A stretch of DNA of 64,000 nucleotides from Leisingera sp. ANG-Vp (GTDB taxonomy: Bacteria; Pseudomonadota; Alphaproteobacteria; Rhodobacterales; Rhodobacteraceae), in the NCBI RefSeq assembly GCF_000813725.1, contig NZ_JWLD01000045.1:1-64000 (forward strand). Direction: 5' to 3'. The notes beneath the pieces are model-generated. The model did no database searches, had not been told where the DNA came from, and saw only the letters and a program-made list of their open reading frames with translations. Positions 28,382 to 35,983 of the stretch are shown piece by piece. How positions within the stretch are numbered: the stretch's first letter is position 1; the number at the start of each line of letters is the position of its first letter. The translations under genes and the position numbers were made by a program.

Positions 28382-29197
28382 TTACAGCCCCATGCCGGCC
28401 TTGATGCCGCCGATGAAGGTCTCATCATCCTGCGTCTTGCGCGCGCTCAGCAGTGCTTCGGCATCAGCCCCGGCGCGGTAGCGCAGCTGGGATGTGCCGT
28501 CCGTGACTGCGGTCCGTATCACCTCTGCCACCAGTTCCGGCTCAGATGCCTGCGCGCCGAATGTGCCCATTGCCGCCTGCATTCCCGCAACAACAGGCAT
28601 GTACTCGGGCATGCTCTCATCCACGGCAAAGTCAAAAGAACGGCCGCCGAAATCGGTGTTGATCATGCCGGGTTCGACGATCTTGACCTTCACGCCGACG
28701 GCCTCAAGCTCATAGTGCAGGGCTTCGGACAGGCCTTCGACGGCAAACTTAGTGCCATGATACAGGGTGCCCAGCGGGAAGGTCATCTGGCCGCCGATCG
28801 AGGAGATATTGACGATGGTTCCGGATTTCTGCGCCCGCATGTGCGGCAGCACTGCCTTGGTCACCGCCAGCAGGCCGATCACATTGGTAGCGAACTGACG
28901 CTCGATCCGCTCCATCGGGAAGGCTTCCAGCGGACCATAGGCGCCGTAGCCTGCATTGTTCAGCAGCACGTCGATCCGGCCATAGGTACTAAGGGCCAGG
29001 TCCACAGCCTTTGCAATGGTCCCGGGCTTGGTCACATCCAGCGCCGCAACCAGAACATTCGCCCGCTCCGCCAGATCCTCGGCATCCTCGGGGTTGCGCA
29101 TAGTGGCAACGACGTTCCAGCCGCCATCGGCAAACAGGCGGGCGGTGGCTTTGCCAATCCCTGACGAAGCTCCGGTGATGAGAATGGTTTGCGGCAT
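28382..29197 (-). CDS. Short-chain dehydrogenase/reductase (oxidoreductase of the retinol-dehydrogenase-like group)
   Basis: I place the start at ATG 29197 (MPQTILITGASSGIG), 48 codons inside the longest frame, because the cofactor motif should lie near the N-terminus and AGGA precedes this codon. The protein is 271 residues, with GASSGIG, NNAGYGAYG and the YHGTK catalytic motif. It is the first gene of the operon divergent from the AraC regulator. Confidence 0.88.
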   Translation of the reverse strand: MPQTILITGASSGIGKATARLFADGGWNVVATMRNPEDAEDLAERANVLVAALDVTKPGTIAKAVDLALSTYGRIDVLLNNAGYGAYGPLEAFPMERIERQFATNVIGLLAVTKAVLPHMRAQKSGTIVNISSIGGQMTFPLGTLYHGTKFAVEGLSEALHYELEAVGVKVKIVEPGMINTDFGGRSFDFAVDESMPEYMPVVAGMQAAMGTFGAQASEPELVAEVIRTAVTDGTSQLRYRAGADAEALLSARKTQDDETFIGGIKAGMGL

Positions 29198-29260
29198 AGT
29201 CCTGGCTCCAGTCGTTCCGTTGCACCCAAGGTAGAGCCCAGCGGGCCGTTCCCCGTGCCC

Positions 29261-29290
29261 GATCCTCCGGATGATCTGCCTGATCCTCCG
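29261..29290. promoter_or_regulatory. Direct repeats GATCCTCCG with 21-bp period, candidate AraC operator
   Basis: GATCCTCCG occurs at 29261-29269 and again at 29282-29290, two helical turns apart, in the 163-bp gap between the divergent SDR and AraC genes. Tandem direct repeats at this spacing are the classic form of AraC-family binding sites. Confidence 0.5.
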
Positions 29291-29360
29291 AAGCTTCGGG
29301 ATTTGAGGTTCTGTGCCGCCGCGGCAGCGTTTATAAGCCAAGGCAACAGGAGGAACGCCG

Positions 29361-30251
29361 ATGGTACCCCAGGATCTGATCTCCGAAGTCGCCGGCTTTG
29401 TCCGCGCCCGCGGCGGGCTTGAAACCGGCTGTGAAACCGGGGTCGATGGGCTGTTTGCCTTTTGCAGCGAGAAGCGGACTGAATTTCAGGCGATGATCTA
29501 CGAGCCGATCATGTGCCTGGTCCTGCAAGGCGCCAAGGAGGCGCATCTGGAGGACCGGGTGATCCGCTACGGAGCCGGCAAGTCGCTCATCGTCAGCCAT
29601 GCCCTTCCGGTCACAGCTGGGGTGATCGATGCGTCGCCAGAAACTCCCTATGTGTCGCTGGCGCTGAAACTGGACCTGGTCACCGTGCGCAGTCTATATG
29701 ACGAAATCGGCGCGGCAGATGGGCAGGAGCGGGCCTCGCATTCGATGAGCGTCGCGGATGGTGACGCAGAACTGTTCGACGCCGTGGCGCGGCTGTTCCG
29801 CCTGGCCAAGGATCCAGTAGAGGTGCAGGCGCTGGCGCCGCTGGTGCTGAAAGAGATTCATTTCCGCCTGCTGCGCGCTCAGCACGGAGGCATGCTGCGC
29901 CAGCTCTTGCTGCACGAAAGCCCGGCCAGCCGGATTTCCAAGGCCATCACCATGATCCGGGAGGGTTACAAAGCCACGCTGCCGGTGTCTGAACTGGCTG
30001 CGGCGGCGGGGATGAGCCAATCGACGTTTCATGAGCACTTTAAGGCGCTGACGTCCAGCACGCCGCTTCAGTACCAAAAGGAGCTGCGGCTGATGGAAGC
30101 GCGCAGGTTGCTGATGAGTGGCGGAAAATCGGTTGCCTCCGCGGCCTACGACGTGGGCTATGAGAGCCCCACCCAGTTCAGCCGGGAATATGCCCGCAAA
30201 TTCGGGGTGTCTCCGCGGGACGAAAAGCCTGCCGCTGCGGCGGCATCCTAA
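29361..30251 (+). CDS. AraC-family transcriptional regulator (AraC_N type)
   Basis: This 296-residue protein has an N-terminal AraC_N domain (about residues 20-165) and a C-terminal double helix-turn-helix (about 190-290, with LPVSELAAAAGMSQSTFHEHFK in outline and SPTQFSREYARKFGVSPR). AGGAGG precedes the ATG. It diverges from the SDR/molybdenum-hydroxylase operon, which it most likely regulates in response to a substrate aldehyde or alcohol. Its stop lies two bases from the tail of the convergent GlxA-like gene. Confidence 0.9.
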   Translation: MVPQDLISEVAGFVRARGGLETGCETGVDGLFAFCSEKRTEFQAMIYEPIMCLVLQGAKEAHLEDRVIRYGAGKSLIVSHALPVTAGVIDASPETPYVSLALKLDLVTVRSLYDEIGAADGQERASHSMSVADGDAELFDAVARLFRLAKDPVEVQALAPLVLKEIHFRLLRAQHGGMLRQLLLHESPASRISKAITMIREGYKATLPVSELAAAAGMSQSTFHEHFKALTSSTPLQYQKELRLMEARRLLMSGGKSVASAAYDVGYESPTQFSREYARKFGVSPRDEKPAAAAAS

Positions 30252-30253
30252 CC

Positions 30254-31234
30254 TCAGCCAGTGCTGCGGGCAGTTTTCATCCAGGGTTTTTCCTGTACGC
30301 GCGCCTCGCGAAGGGTCCGGCCATAAAGCCCGCTGAACGACCGGCCCAGCGACGAAGCCGAAGAGAAACCGCACCTGAGTGCAATCTGCTCCAGACTCAG
30401 GTGAGTTTCTTCTGACAGGTAGCGGGCATGCTGGAGCCGCAGCATCTTGTAATATCTCCCAGGTGTCATGCCCAATTCACGTTGAAAGGCTCGCGTCAGG
30501 GTGCGCTCTGAAAGAGATACCCGGTCTGCCAGTTCCGCTGTGGTTATTGGCGTTTCGATGTTCTCCGCCATCAGGTTGGCGGCCATCAGGATTTTGGGCG
30601 AACCTTTCTGTTCCAGCCGTGCCGCGCCGCGGTTCAATTCTGATTGTCGCGACGGATCATAGACGAACATCGTCGATGCGCCGAACGCAGCAGCAGACCC
30701 GTAGAGATCCTGAATCAGGCTCAGCATCAGATCCAAGGCCGTGCTGGCGCCGCCGCAGGTTACAAACGGGCCCGACCTCACATACCGTGCGGTGGAGACA
30801 TCCACTTTGGGAAAGGTTTCGCTAAAGGCCTCTAGTTCCTGCCAGTGGATCGTGGCGGTGTGCCCGTCCAGCACGCCTGCTGCAGCCAGCAGCCAGGCAG
30901 AGGTGTCGAGGCCAATAACCAGCCTTGCCTGCCGGGTGGCCGCCCTGAGTCTGGTCAGAAGTGCAGGAGTCACCTGTTCGCGCACATGGTAGCCGGCAAC
31001 AAGCACCAGATTCCGGTTGCCTGCACGTTCGTCAAAGGTAACGTCCGGCGTGATCTGCAGCCCGCTGGAACTGGTGACTGGCGCACCGTCCAAAGTACTG
31101 ACCCGCCAAGCTGCAGTCTCCTGGCCGGCGTTCATCCGCACATCCCGCAACGGTTCCATCGCACTGGCCAGAACCATGTTTGAAAACCCGTCGAACAGCA
31201 GGAACTCGAAGATTGGTGAAGAAATTGACGGCAT
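30254..31234 (-). CDS. GlxA-family regulator, CdhR-like (carnitine catabolism)
   Basis: This 326-residue protein (start chosen at ATG 31234, MPSISSPIFEFLLFDGFSN; the longer frame would run into the divergent promoter) has an N-terminal DJ-1/PfpI-like domain and a C-terminal AraC helix-turn-helix (about 225-320). The architecture matches GlxA-family activators such as CdhR, which controls carnitine dehydrogenase in Pseudomonas. It is divergent from the carnitine operon, the expected place for its regulator. Assignment to carnitine rests on that context. Confidence 0.85.
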   Translation of the reverse strand: MPSISSPIFEFLLFDGFSNMVLASAMEPLRDVRMNAGQETAAWRVSTLDGAPVTSSSGLQITPDVTFDERAGNRNLVLVAGYHVREQVTPALLTRLRAATRQARLVIGLDTSAWLLAAAGVLDGHTATIHWQELEAFSETFPKVDVSTARYVRSGPFVTCGGASTALDLMLSLIQDLYGSAAAFGASTMFVYDPSRQSELNRGAARLEQKGSPKILMAANLMAENIETPITTAELADRVSLSERTLTRAFQRELGMTPGRYYKMLRLQHARYLSEETHLSLEQIALRCGFSSASSLGRSFSGLYGRTLREARVQEKPWMKTARSTG

Positions 31235-31283
31235 CTGCACATTATTTGGCCAAAACTGTATAAGCGCAAGTTCCTTTCCTGGG

Positions 31284-31313
31284 CTAATCACCGCATTAGT
31301 CAAAACTTTTGAC
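31284..31313. promoter_or_regulatory. Overlapping palindromes in the carnitine divergent promoter
   Basis: CTAAT-N6-ATTAG (31284-31299) is followed directly by GTCAAAACTTTTGAC (31299-31313), an inverted repeat with perfect 7-bp arms around one base. They lie in the 128-bp gap between the GlxA-like regulator and the acetoacetyl-CoA synthetase gene and are candidate operators. Confidence 0.45.
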
Positions 31314-31362
31314 AGCCCGTTGACGCCGAACCGAACACCGCTCTCTAGCCACTGATGTATCC

Positions 31363-33309
31363 ATGACAACTGCTCGCCTTCTCTGGCAGCCGGATCTTTC
31401 GGCACGCCGCAAACCGCTTATGTCCGACTTTCATGCCCAGGCTGAGGCCGCCGCAGGCCGTAGTTTTGCGGATCATGCGAAGCTGCATGAATGGTCGGTG
31501 GATCATGCAGCCGATTTCTGGCCGCTGGCCTGGGATTTCTGCGGGCTGGAAGGGGACAAGGGCAGTGTCGCCTTGGAGCCGGATACCGATCCGATGAAAG
31601 TGCGGTTCTTCCCTGAAGCGCGCCTCAACATCGTTGAGACCTTTCTAAAGAACGCCGACGGCCGGGAGGCAATTGTTTTCATCGGCGAGGATGGCCGCCG
31701 CACGGCCTGGACCCGCGCGGAGCTGAAGCGCGAAGTCGAACAGCTGGCAGCGGCGCTGCGCGCTGCCGGGATTGAGGAAGGTGACCACGTTGCCGGCTAT
31801 GTGCCAAACATGCCGCAGGCTGTGGCGGCGATGCTGGCCACGGCTTCGCTGGGGGCGGTCTGGTCCTCCTGTGCACCGGAGAGCGGGCCGGATGTGGTGG
31901 TCGACCGGTTCGGCCAGATCGCGCCCAAGCTGATGTTTGCGGCGGACGGTTACTTCTACAATGGCAAGGTTTTTGGCACCCGCGATGCGATTGCCGAGGT
32001 TGCCGCGCGTGTTCCGTCAATCGAGCAGATTGTGGTCTGGCCCTATGCGGGCGGGGCTGAGGATCTGCCGGACGGCATGACTGCCTATGAGGCCTTCAAA
32101 CTTGACGATGCCCCGGCGCTGGACTGCCGCCCTATGGGATTTCGCGATCCGCTCTATGTGATGTTCTCCTCCGGCACCACTGGCAAGCCCAAGTGCATCG
32201 AGCATTCCGGCGGCGGCACCCTGCTGCGGATGCTGGTGGAACAGCAGTTGCACTGCGATCTGCGCCCGGGCGACCGGATGTTCTATTACACCACTTGCAA
32301 TTGGATGATGTGGAACTGGCAAGTGGCGGCGCTGGCGTCCGAGGCCGCGATTGTGCTGTTTGACGGCAATCCGATGTTTCCCGGGATCAGCCGCCTGTTC
32401 GATCTGGCAGAGGCTGAGAAGGTGACTCATTTTGGCATTTCCGCGAAATACATTGACGCGTCTCTGAAGCGCCGGAACCGGCCCATGGAAACCCGCGATC
32501 TGAACGGTTTGCGCGTTGTGCTGTCGACCGGGTCGCCGCTTTCGCCTGAGGGCTTTGCCCATGTCTATGCTGACTGGAAGGCGGAAGTGCAGCTGGCCTC
32601 GATCTGCGGCGGCACCGATATTCTGGGCTGCTTCATCGGCGGCTGCCCGGTACTGCCGGTGCACCAGGGTGAAATCCAGGCGCCGATGCTGGGACTGGAT
32701 GTGGCCACCCTGAACGATCAGGGCGACCCGGTGGAAGGCGCCGCGGGCGAGCTGGTCTGCCGCAACGCGCATCCGTCTATGCCAACGCGGTTCCTGAACG
32801 ATCCGGAGAATACCCGCTACCGCTCCAGCTATTTCGAGACCTACCCGAACATCTGGCGGCAGGGGGATTTCACCATCCGCACGGAGCACGGCGGCTATGT
32901 CGTTCTGGGCCGCTCGGACGCGACCCTGAACCCAGGCGGCGTGCGGATCGGCACGGCCGAGATCTACCGGCAGCTCGACAAGATTGACGAGGTCTCGGAC
33001 GCGGTGGTTGTGGGCCAGAACTTCGACAACGACGTGCGGGTGGTTCTGTTCGTGCAAACCGCAGACGGAACTGTGCTGGACGATGCACTAACCATCCGTG
33101 TCAAAACGGAAATCCGCAAGAACGCGTCGCCGCGCCATGTACCGGCTAAGATCATCTCTGTCGCTGACATTCCGCGCACCAAATCCGGCAAAACCGCCGA
33201 GCTGGCGGTGCGCGATGTGGTGAACAAACAACCCGTCCGAAACCTCTCCGGCCTCGCGAACCCGCAGGCGCTGGAGCTGTTTGCGGATCACCCCGAACTG
33301 CAAGCTTAA
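31363..33309 (+). CDS. Acetoacetyl-CoA synthetase
   Basis: This 648-residue member of the ANL superfamily carries the LWQP N-terminal motif usual in acetoacetate-CoA ligases, which supports the ATG at 31363 over an internal one at 31420. The AMP-binding P-loop reads SSGTTGKPK (about residue 268) and the C-terminal catalytic lysine lies in TKSGKTAEL. It activates acetoacetate with ATP and CoA. In this operon the acetoacetate comes from the BKACE reaction on dehydrocarnitine, so the enzyme recovers the C4 product for central metabolism. No strong Shine-Dalgarno sequence is seen. Confidence 0.9.
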   Translation: MTTARLLWQPDLSARRKPLMSDFHAQAEAAAGRSFADHAKLHEWSVDHAADFWPLAWDFCGLEGDKGSVALEPDTDPMKVRFFPEARLNIVETFLKNADGREAIVFIGEDGRRTAWTRAELKREVEQLAAALRAAGIEEGDHVAGYVPNMPQAVAAMLATASLGAVWSSCAPESGPDVVVDRFGQIAPKLMFAADGYFYNGKVFGTRDAIAEVAARVPSIEQIVVWPYAGGAEDLPDGMTAYEAFKLDDAPALDCRPMGFRDPLYVMFSSGTTGKPKCIEHSGGGTLLRMLVEQQLHCDLRPGDRMFYYTTCNWMMWNWQVAALASEAAIVLFDGNPMFPGISRLFDLAEAEKVTHFGISAKYIDASLKRRNRPMETRDLNGLRVVLSTGSPLSPEGFAHVYADWKAEVQLASICGGTDILGCFIGGCPVLPVHQGEIQAPMLGLDVATLNDQGDPVEGAAGELVCRNAHPSMPTRFLNDPENTRYRSSYFETYPNIWRQGDFTIRTEHGGYVVLGRSDATLNPGGVRIGTAEIYRQLDKIDEVSDAVVVGQNFDNDVRVVLFVQTADGTVLDDALTIRVKTEIRKNASPRHVPAKIISVADIPRTKSGKTAELAVRDVVNKQPVRNLSGLANPQALELFADHPELQA

Positions 33310-33327
33310 CTCAAAAAGAGCGAACCC

Positions 33328-34245
33328 ATGCCCCTGACCATGAACCGTGAAGTCTTCATCACCGCCGCCGTGACCGGCTCGGGCGGCACCCAGGACAAAT
33401 CTCCCCATGTGCCGCGCTCGCCCAAGCAGATTGCCGAGTCTGCAATCGAAGCAGCCAAGGCCGGCGCTGCTGTGGTGCATTGCCATGTCCGCGACCCGGA
33501 GACCGGGGCGCCGTCCCGGAAGCTTGAGTATTACCGGGAACTTACCGACCGCATCCGCGATTCCGAGGTGGACGTGGTGCTGAACCTGACCGCGGGCATG
33601 GGCGGCGACATCGTCTTTGGCGGCGTAGAAAACCCGTTCCCGGTCAACGAAGCGGCCACCGACATGATCGGTGCCACCGAGCGGATGGCCCATATCGCGG
33701 AATGCCTTCCGGAAATCTGCACCCTGGACTGCGGCACCATGAACTTTGCCGAAGCCGACTACGTCATGACAAACTTCCCGGGCATGCTGCGCGCGATGGG
33801 CCAGATGATGACCGATCTGGGCGTGAAGCCGGAGATCGAGGCGTTCGACACCGGCCATCTGTGGTTTGCCAAGCAATTGGTAAAAGAGGGAATTCTGGAG
33901 CCGAACGCGCTGGTGCAATTGTGCATGGGGGTGCCGTGGGGGGCGCCGAACGACCTCAACACCTTTATGGCGATGGTTAACAATGTGCCGTCGGACTGGA
34001 CCTGGTCGGCGTTTTCGCTGGGCCGTGATCAGATGCCATATGCCGCGCAGTCGGTGCTGGCGGGCGGCAACGTGCGGGTTGGCCTGGAAGACAACCTGTT
34101 CCTGGAGAAGGGCGTGCTGGCCACCAACGCGCAGCTTGTGGAACGCGCGGTGGGCGTGATCGAGGGCATGGGCGCCAAGATCATCGGCCCCGACGCAGTC
34201 CGCGAAAAGCTGGGCCTGACCAAGCGCGCGCCGGTGGCGAAATAA
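33328..34245 (+). CDS. BKACE enzyme, dehydrocarnitine:acetyl-CoA cleavage (betainyl-CoA-forming)
   Basis: This 305-residue protein belongs to the beta-keto acid cleavage family (formerly DUF849/Kce). The zinc-binding HCHVRDP motif is at about residue 50, with EAFDTGH and GGNVRVGLEDN later. Members condense a beta-keto acid with acetyl-CoA to give acetoacetate and a new CoA ester. Between acetoacetyl-CoA synthetase and carnitine dehydrogenase-thioesterase it should convert 3-dehydrocarnitine to betainyl-CoA and acetoacetate. It lies 18 bp after the ligase gene. Confidence 0.9.
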   Translation: MPLTMNREVFITAAVTGSGGTQDKSPHVPRSPKQIAESAIEAAKAGAAVVHCHVRDPETGAPSRKLEYYRELTDRIRDSEVDVVLNLTAGMGGDIVFGGVENPFPVNEAATDMIGATERMAHIAECLPEICTLDCGTMNFAEADYVMTNFPGMLRAMGQMMTDLGVKPEIEAFDTGHLWFAKQLVKEGILEPNALVQLCMGVPWGAPNDLNTFMAMVNNVPSDWTWSAFSLGRDQMPYAAQSVLAGGNVRVGLEDNLFLEKGVLATNAQLVERAVGVIEGMGAKIIGPDAVREKLGLTKRAPVAK

Positions 34246-34255
34246 GCTGAAACCC

Positions 34256-34278
34256 GGGGGTGCCATGTGTGCACCCCC
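34256..34278 (+). other. Intra-operon hairpin between BKACE and carnitine dehydrogenase genes
   Basis: GGGGGTGC and GCACCCCC form 8-bp arms around a 7-nt loop, followed by a weaker stem GTGCA/TGCAC at about 34293-34310. There is no T-run. It may set the relative level of the downstream gene by processing or partial termination. Confidence 0.5.
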
Positions 34279-34333
34279 CGTACACCCTCCGTGCATCAGC
34301 GGGTGCACTGGTCTGGCGATCAGAGGATAGATC

Positions 34334-35755
34334 ATGAAAACAGCAGCAATCATCGGCGGCGGCGTCATCGGCGGGGGCTGGGCCGCGCGGTTCCTTCTGA
34401 ACGGCTGGAATGTGCGGGTCTTCGACCCGGACCCGGAAGCGGAACGCAAGATCGGCGAAGTGCTGGCCAATGCCCGCCGCGCGCTGCCGTCTCTGTATGA
34501 CAAGGCGCTGCCGGCCGAAGGTGAGCTAACCTTCCATGCAGACATGGCAGAGGCTGTGGCAGAGGCAGCCTGGATCCAGGAAAGCGTGCCGGAGCGGCTG
34601 GACCTGAAACACAAGATCCATGCACAGATCCAGGAGCACGCGCCCGCAAGCGCTGTGATTGGCTCCTCAACCTCGGGCTTCAAACCATCGGAGCTGAACG
34701 AGCAGGGCGCCCGCGCCGTTGTGGCGCATCCTTTCAATCCGGTCTACCTGCTGCCGCTGGTCGAGCTGGTGGGCGATGCGGACACTTGTGCGCAAGCCTC
34801 GGACCTGCTGCGTGAAGTCGGCATGTACCCGCTGACCGTGCGCAAGGAGATCGACGCGCATATTGCCGACCGTCTGCTGGAAGCGGTCTGGCGCGAGGGC
34901 CTATGGCTGATCAAGGACGGCATCTGCACCACCGAGGAGCTGGACGAGTCCATCCGCATGGGCTTTGGCCTCAGGTGGGCGCAGATGGGCCTGTTCGAGA
35001 CCTACCGGATTGCCGGCGGCGAAGCGGGCATGAAGCATTTCATGGCGCAGTTCGGCCCGGCGCTGGAATGGCCCTGGACCAAGCTGATGGATGTGCCGGA
35101 GTTCACTGATGAGCTGGTGGACCTGATCGCGGGCCAGTCGGATGCGCAGTCCGGCCATCTGTCGATCCGTGAGCTGGAGCGCCTGCGCGATGACAATCTG
35201 GTCGGCATGATGCGGGCGCTGAAGAAATCCGGCAGCGGAGCAGGCGGTGTCATCAACACCCACGAGGCAACGCTGCCTGCGCCGGACGCGGTAGAGCTGC
35301 CGGTCACTGTCAGCCGCCCGGTTCCGCAAAGCTGGACCGACTACAATGGCCACATGAACGAGGCGCATTATACCGAGGCCTCGGCCCAGGCGACCGACCG
35401 CTTCATGGAGATGATCGGCGCTGATGCGGAATACATCGCCGCAGGCGGCAGCTATTTCACCGTCGAGAACCACGTGCGCTTCCTGGATGAGCTGCACGAG
35501 GGCGACGCGCTGACTGTCACCACCCAGGTGCTGCAGGGCGAAGGCAAGAAGATGCATCTGTTCCACCGCCTGCACGGCCCGGAAGGCAAGCTGGCGGCAA
35601 CTGTGGAAACGCTGCTGCTGCATATGGATCTGAATGCGCGCGGCACGTCGCTGCCTTCGCAGGACGTGGCGGACAAACTGGCAAGCTACGCAGCTGCGCA
35701 CGCAGGCATGCCGCTGCCGGAGGGCGCGGGGCGCCACGTCGGCCAGCGCGGCTGA
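34334..35755 (+). CDS. L-carnitine 3-dehydrogenase fused to a hotdog thioesterase
   Basis: This 473-residue protein has an N-terminal 3-hydroxyacyl-CoA-dehydrogenase-like part (GGGVIGGGWAARF at 9-21, HPFNPVYLLPLVE near 137) and, from about residue 325, a 4HBT/hotdog domain (WTDYNGHMNEAHYTEAS in outline, then VENHVRFLDEL). The first part oxidises L-carnitine to 3-dehydrocarnitine with NAD+. The second most likely hydrolyses betainyl-CoA to glycine betaine and CoA. This fusion is known in carnitine degraders. AGAGGA precedes the start. Two terminator-like stems follow. Confidence 0.92.
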   Translation: MKTAAIIGGGVIGGGWAARFLLNGWNVRVFDPDPEAERKIGEVLANARRALPSLYDKALPAEGELTFHADMAEAVAEAAWIQESVPERLDLKHKIHAQIQEHAPASAVIGSSTSGFKPSELNEQGARAVVAHPFNPVYLLPLVELVGDADTCAQASDLLREVGMYPLTVRKEIDAHIADRLLEAVWREGLWLIKDGICTTEELDESIRMGFGLRWAQMGLFETYRIAGGEAGMKHFMAQFGPALEWPWTKLMDVPEFTDELVDLIAGQSDAQSGHLSIRELERLRDDNLVGMMRALKKSGSGAGGVINTHEATLPAPDAVELPVTVSRPVPQSWTDYNGHMNEAHYTEASAQATDRFMEMIGADAEYIAAGGSYFTVENHVRFLDELHEGDALTVTTQVLQGEGKKMHLFHRLHGPEGKLAATVETLLLHMDLNARGTSLPSQDVADKLASYAAAHAGMPLPEGAGRHVGQRG

Positions 35756-35763
35756 GCTCGGGG

Positions 35764-35836
35764 CCGGCGGGTTTGCGGCCCGCCGGAACTTCCCCGCTGC
35801 GGGCTGGATCTCCTCCCCGATTCCAGCCCGCATTTT
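35764..35836 (+). terminator. Tandem hairpins ending the carnitine operon
   Basis: Stem one is CCGGCGGG/CCCGCCGG (35764-35786, 7-nt loop). Stem two is GCGGGCTGGA/TCCAGCCCGC (35799-35831, 13-nt loop) followed by ATTTTC. More GC-rich inverted sequence follows to about 35870. The 228-bp gap to the BCCT gene holds no other gene. Confidence 0.7.
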
Positions 35837-35983
35837 CGCGGCCGGTTCCGCCGGCTGCCCGGGGGGGCATTTCCGGAAAGCATGGCAAGAGGGAGGGCTT
35901 CATCCCGCCTTGGCAGACCGGGCAGCTTTGCCGGAGCGGAGGACTCCGGAGAGCTATTTGCATAGGGACAAAGGGAGGACCAA

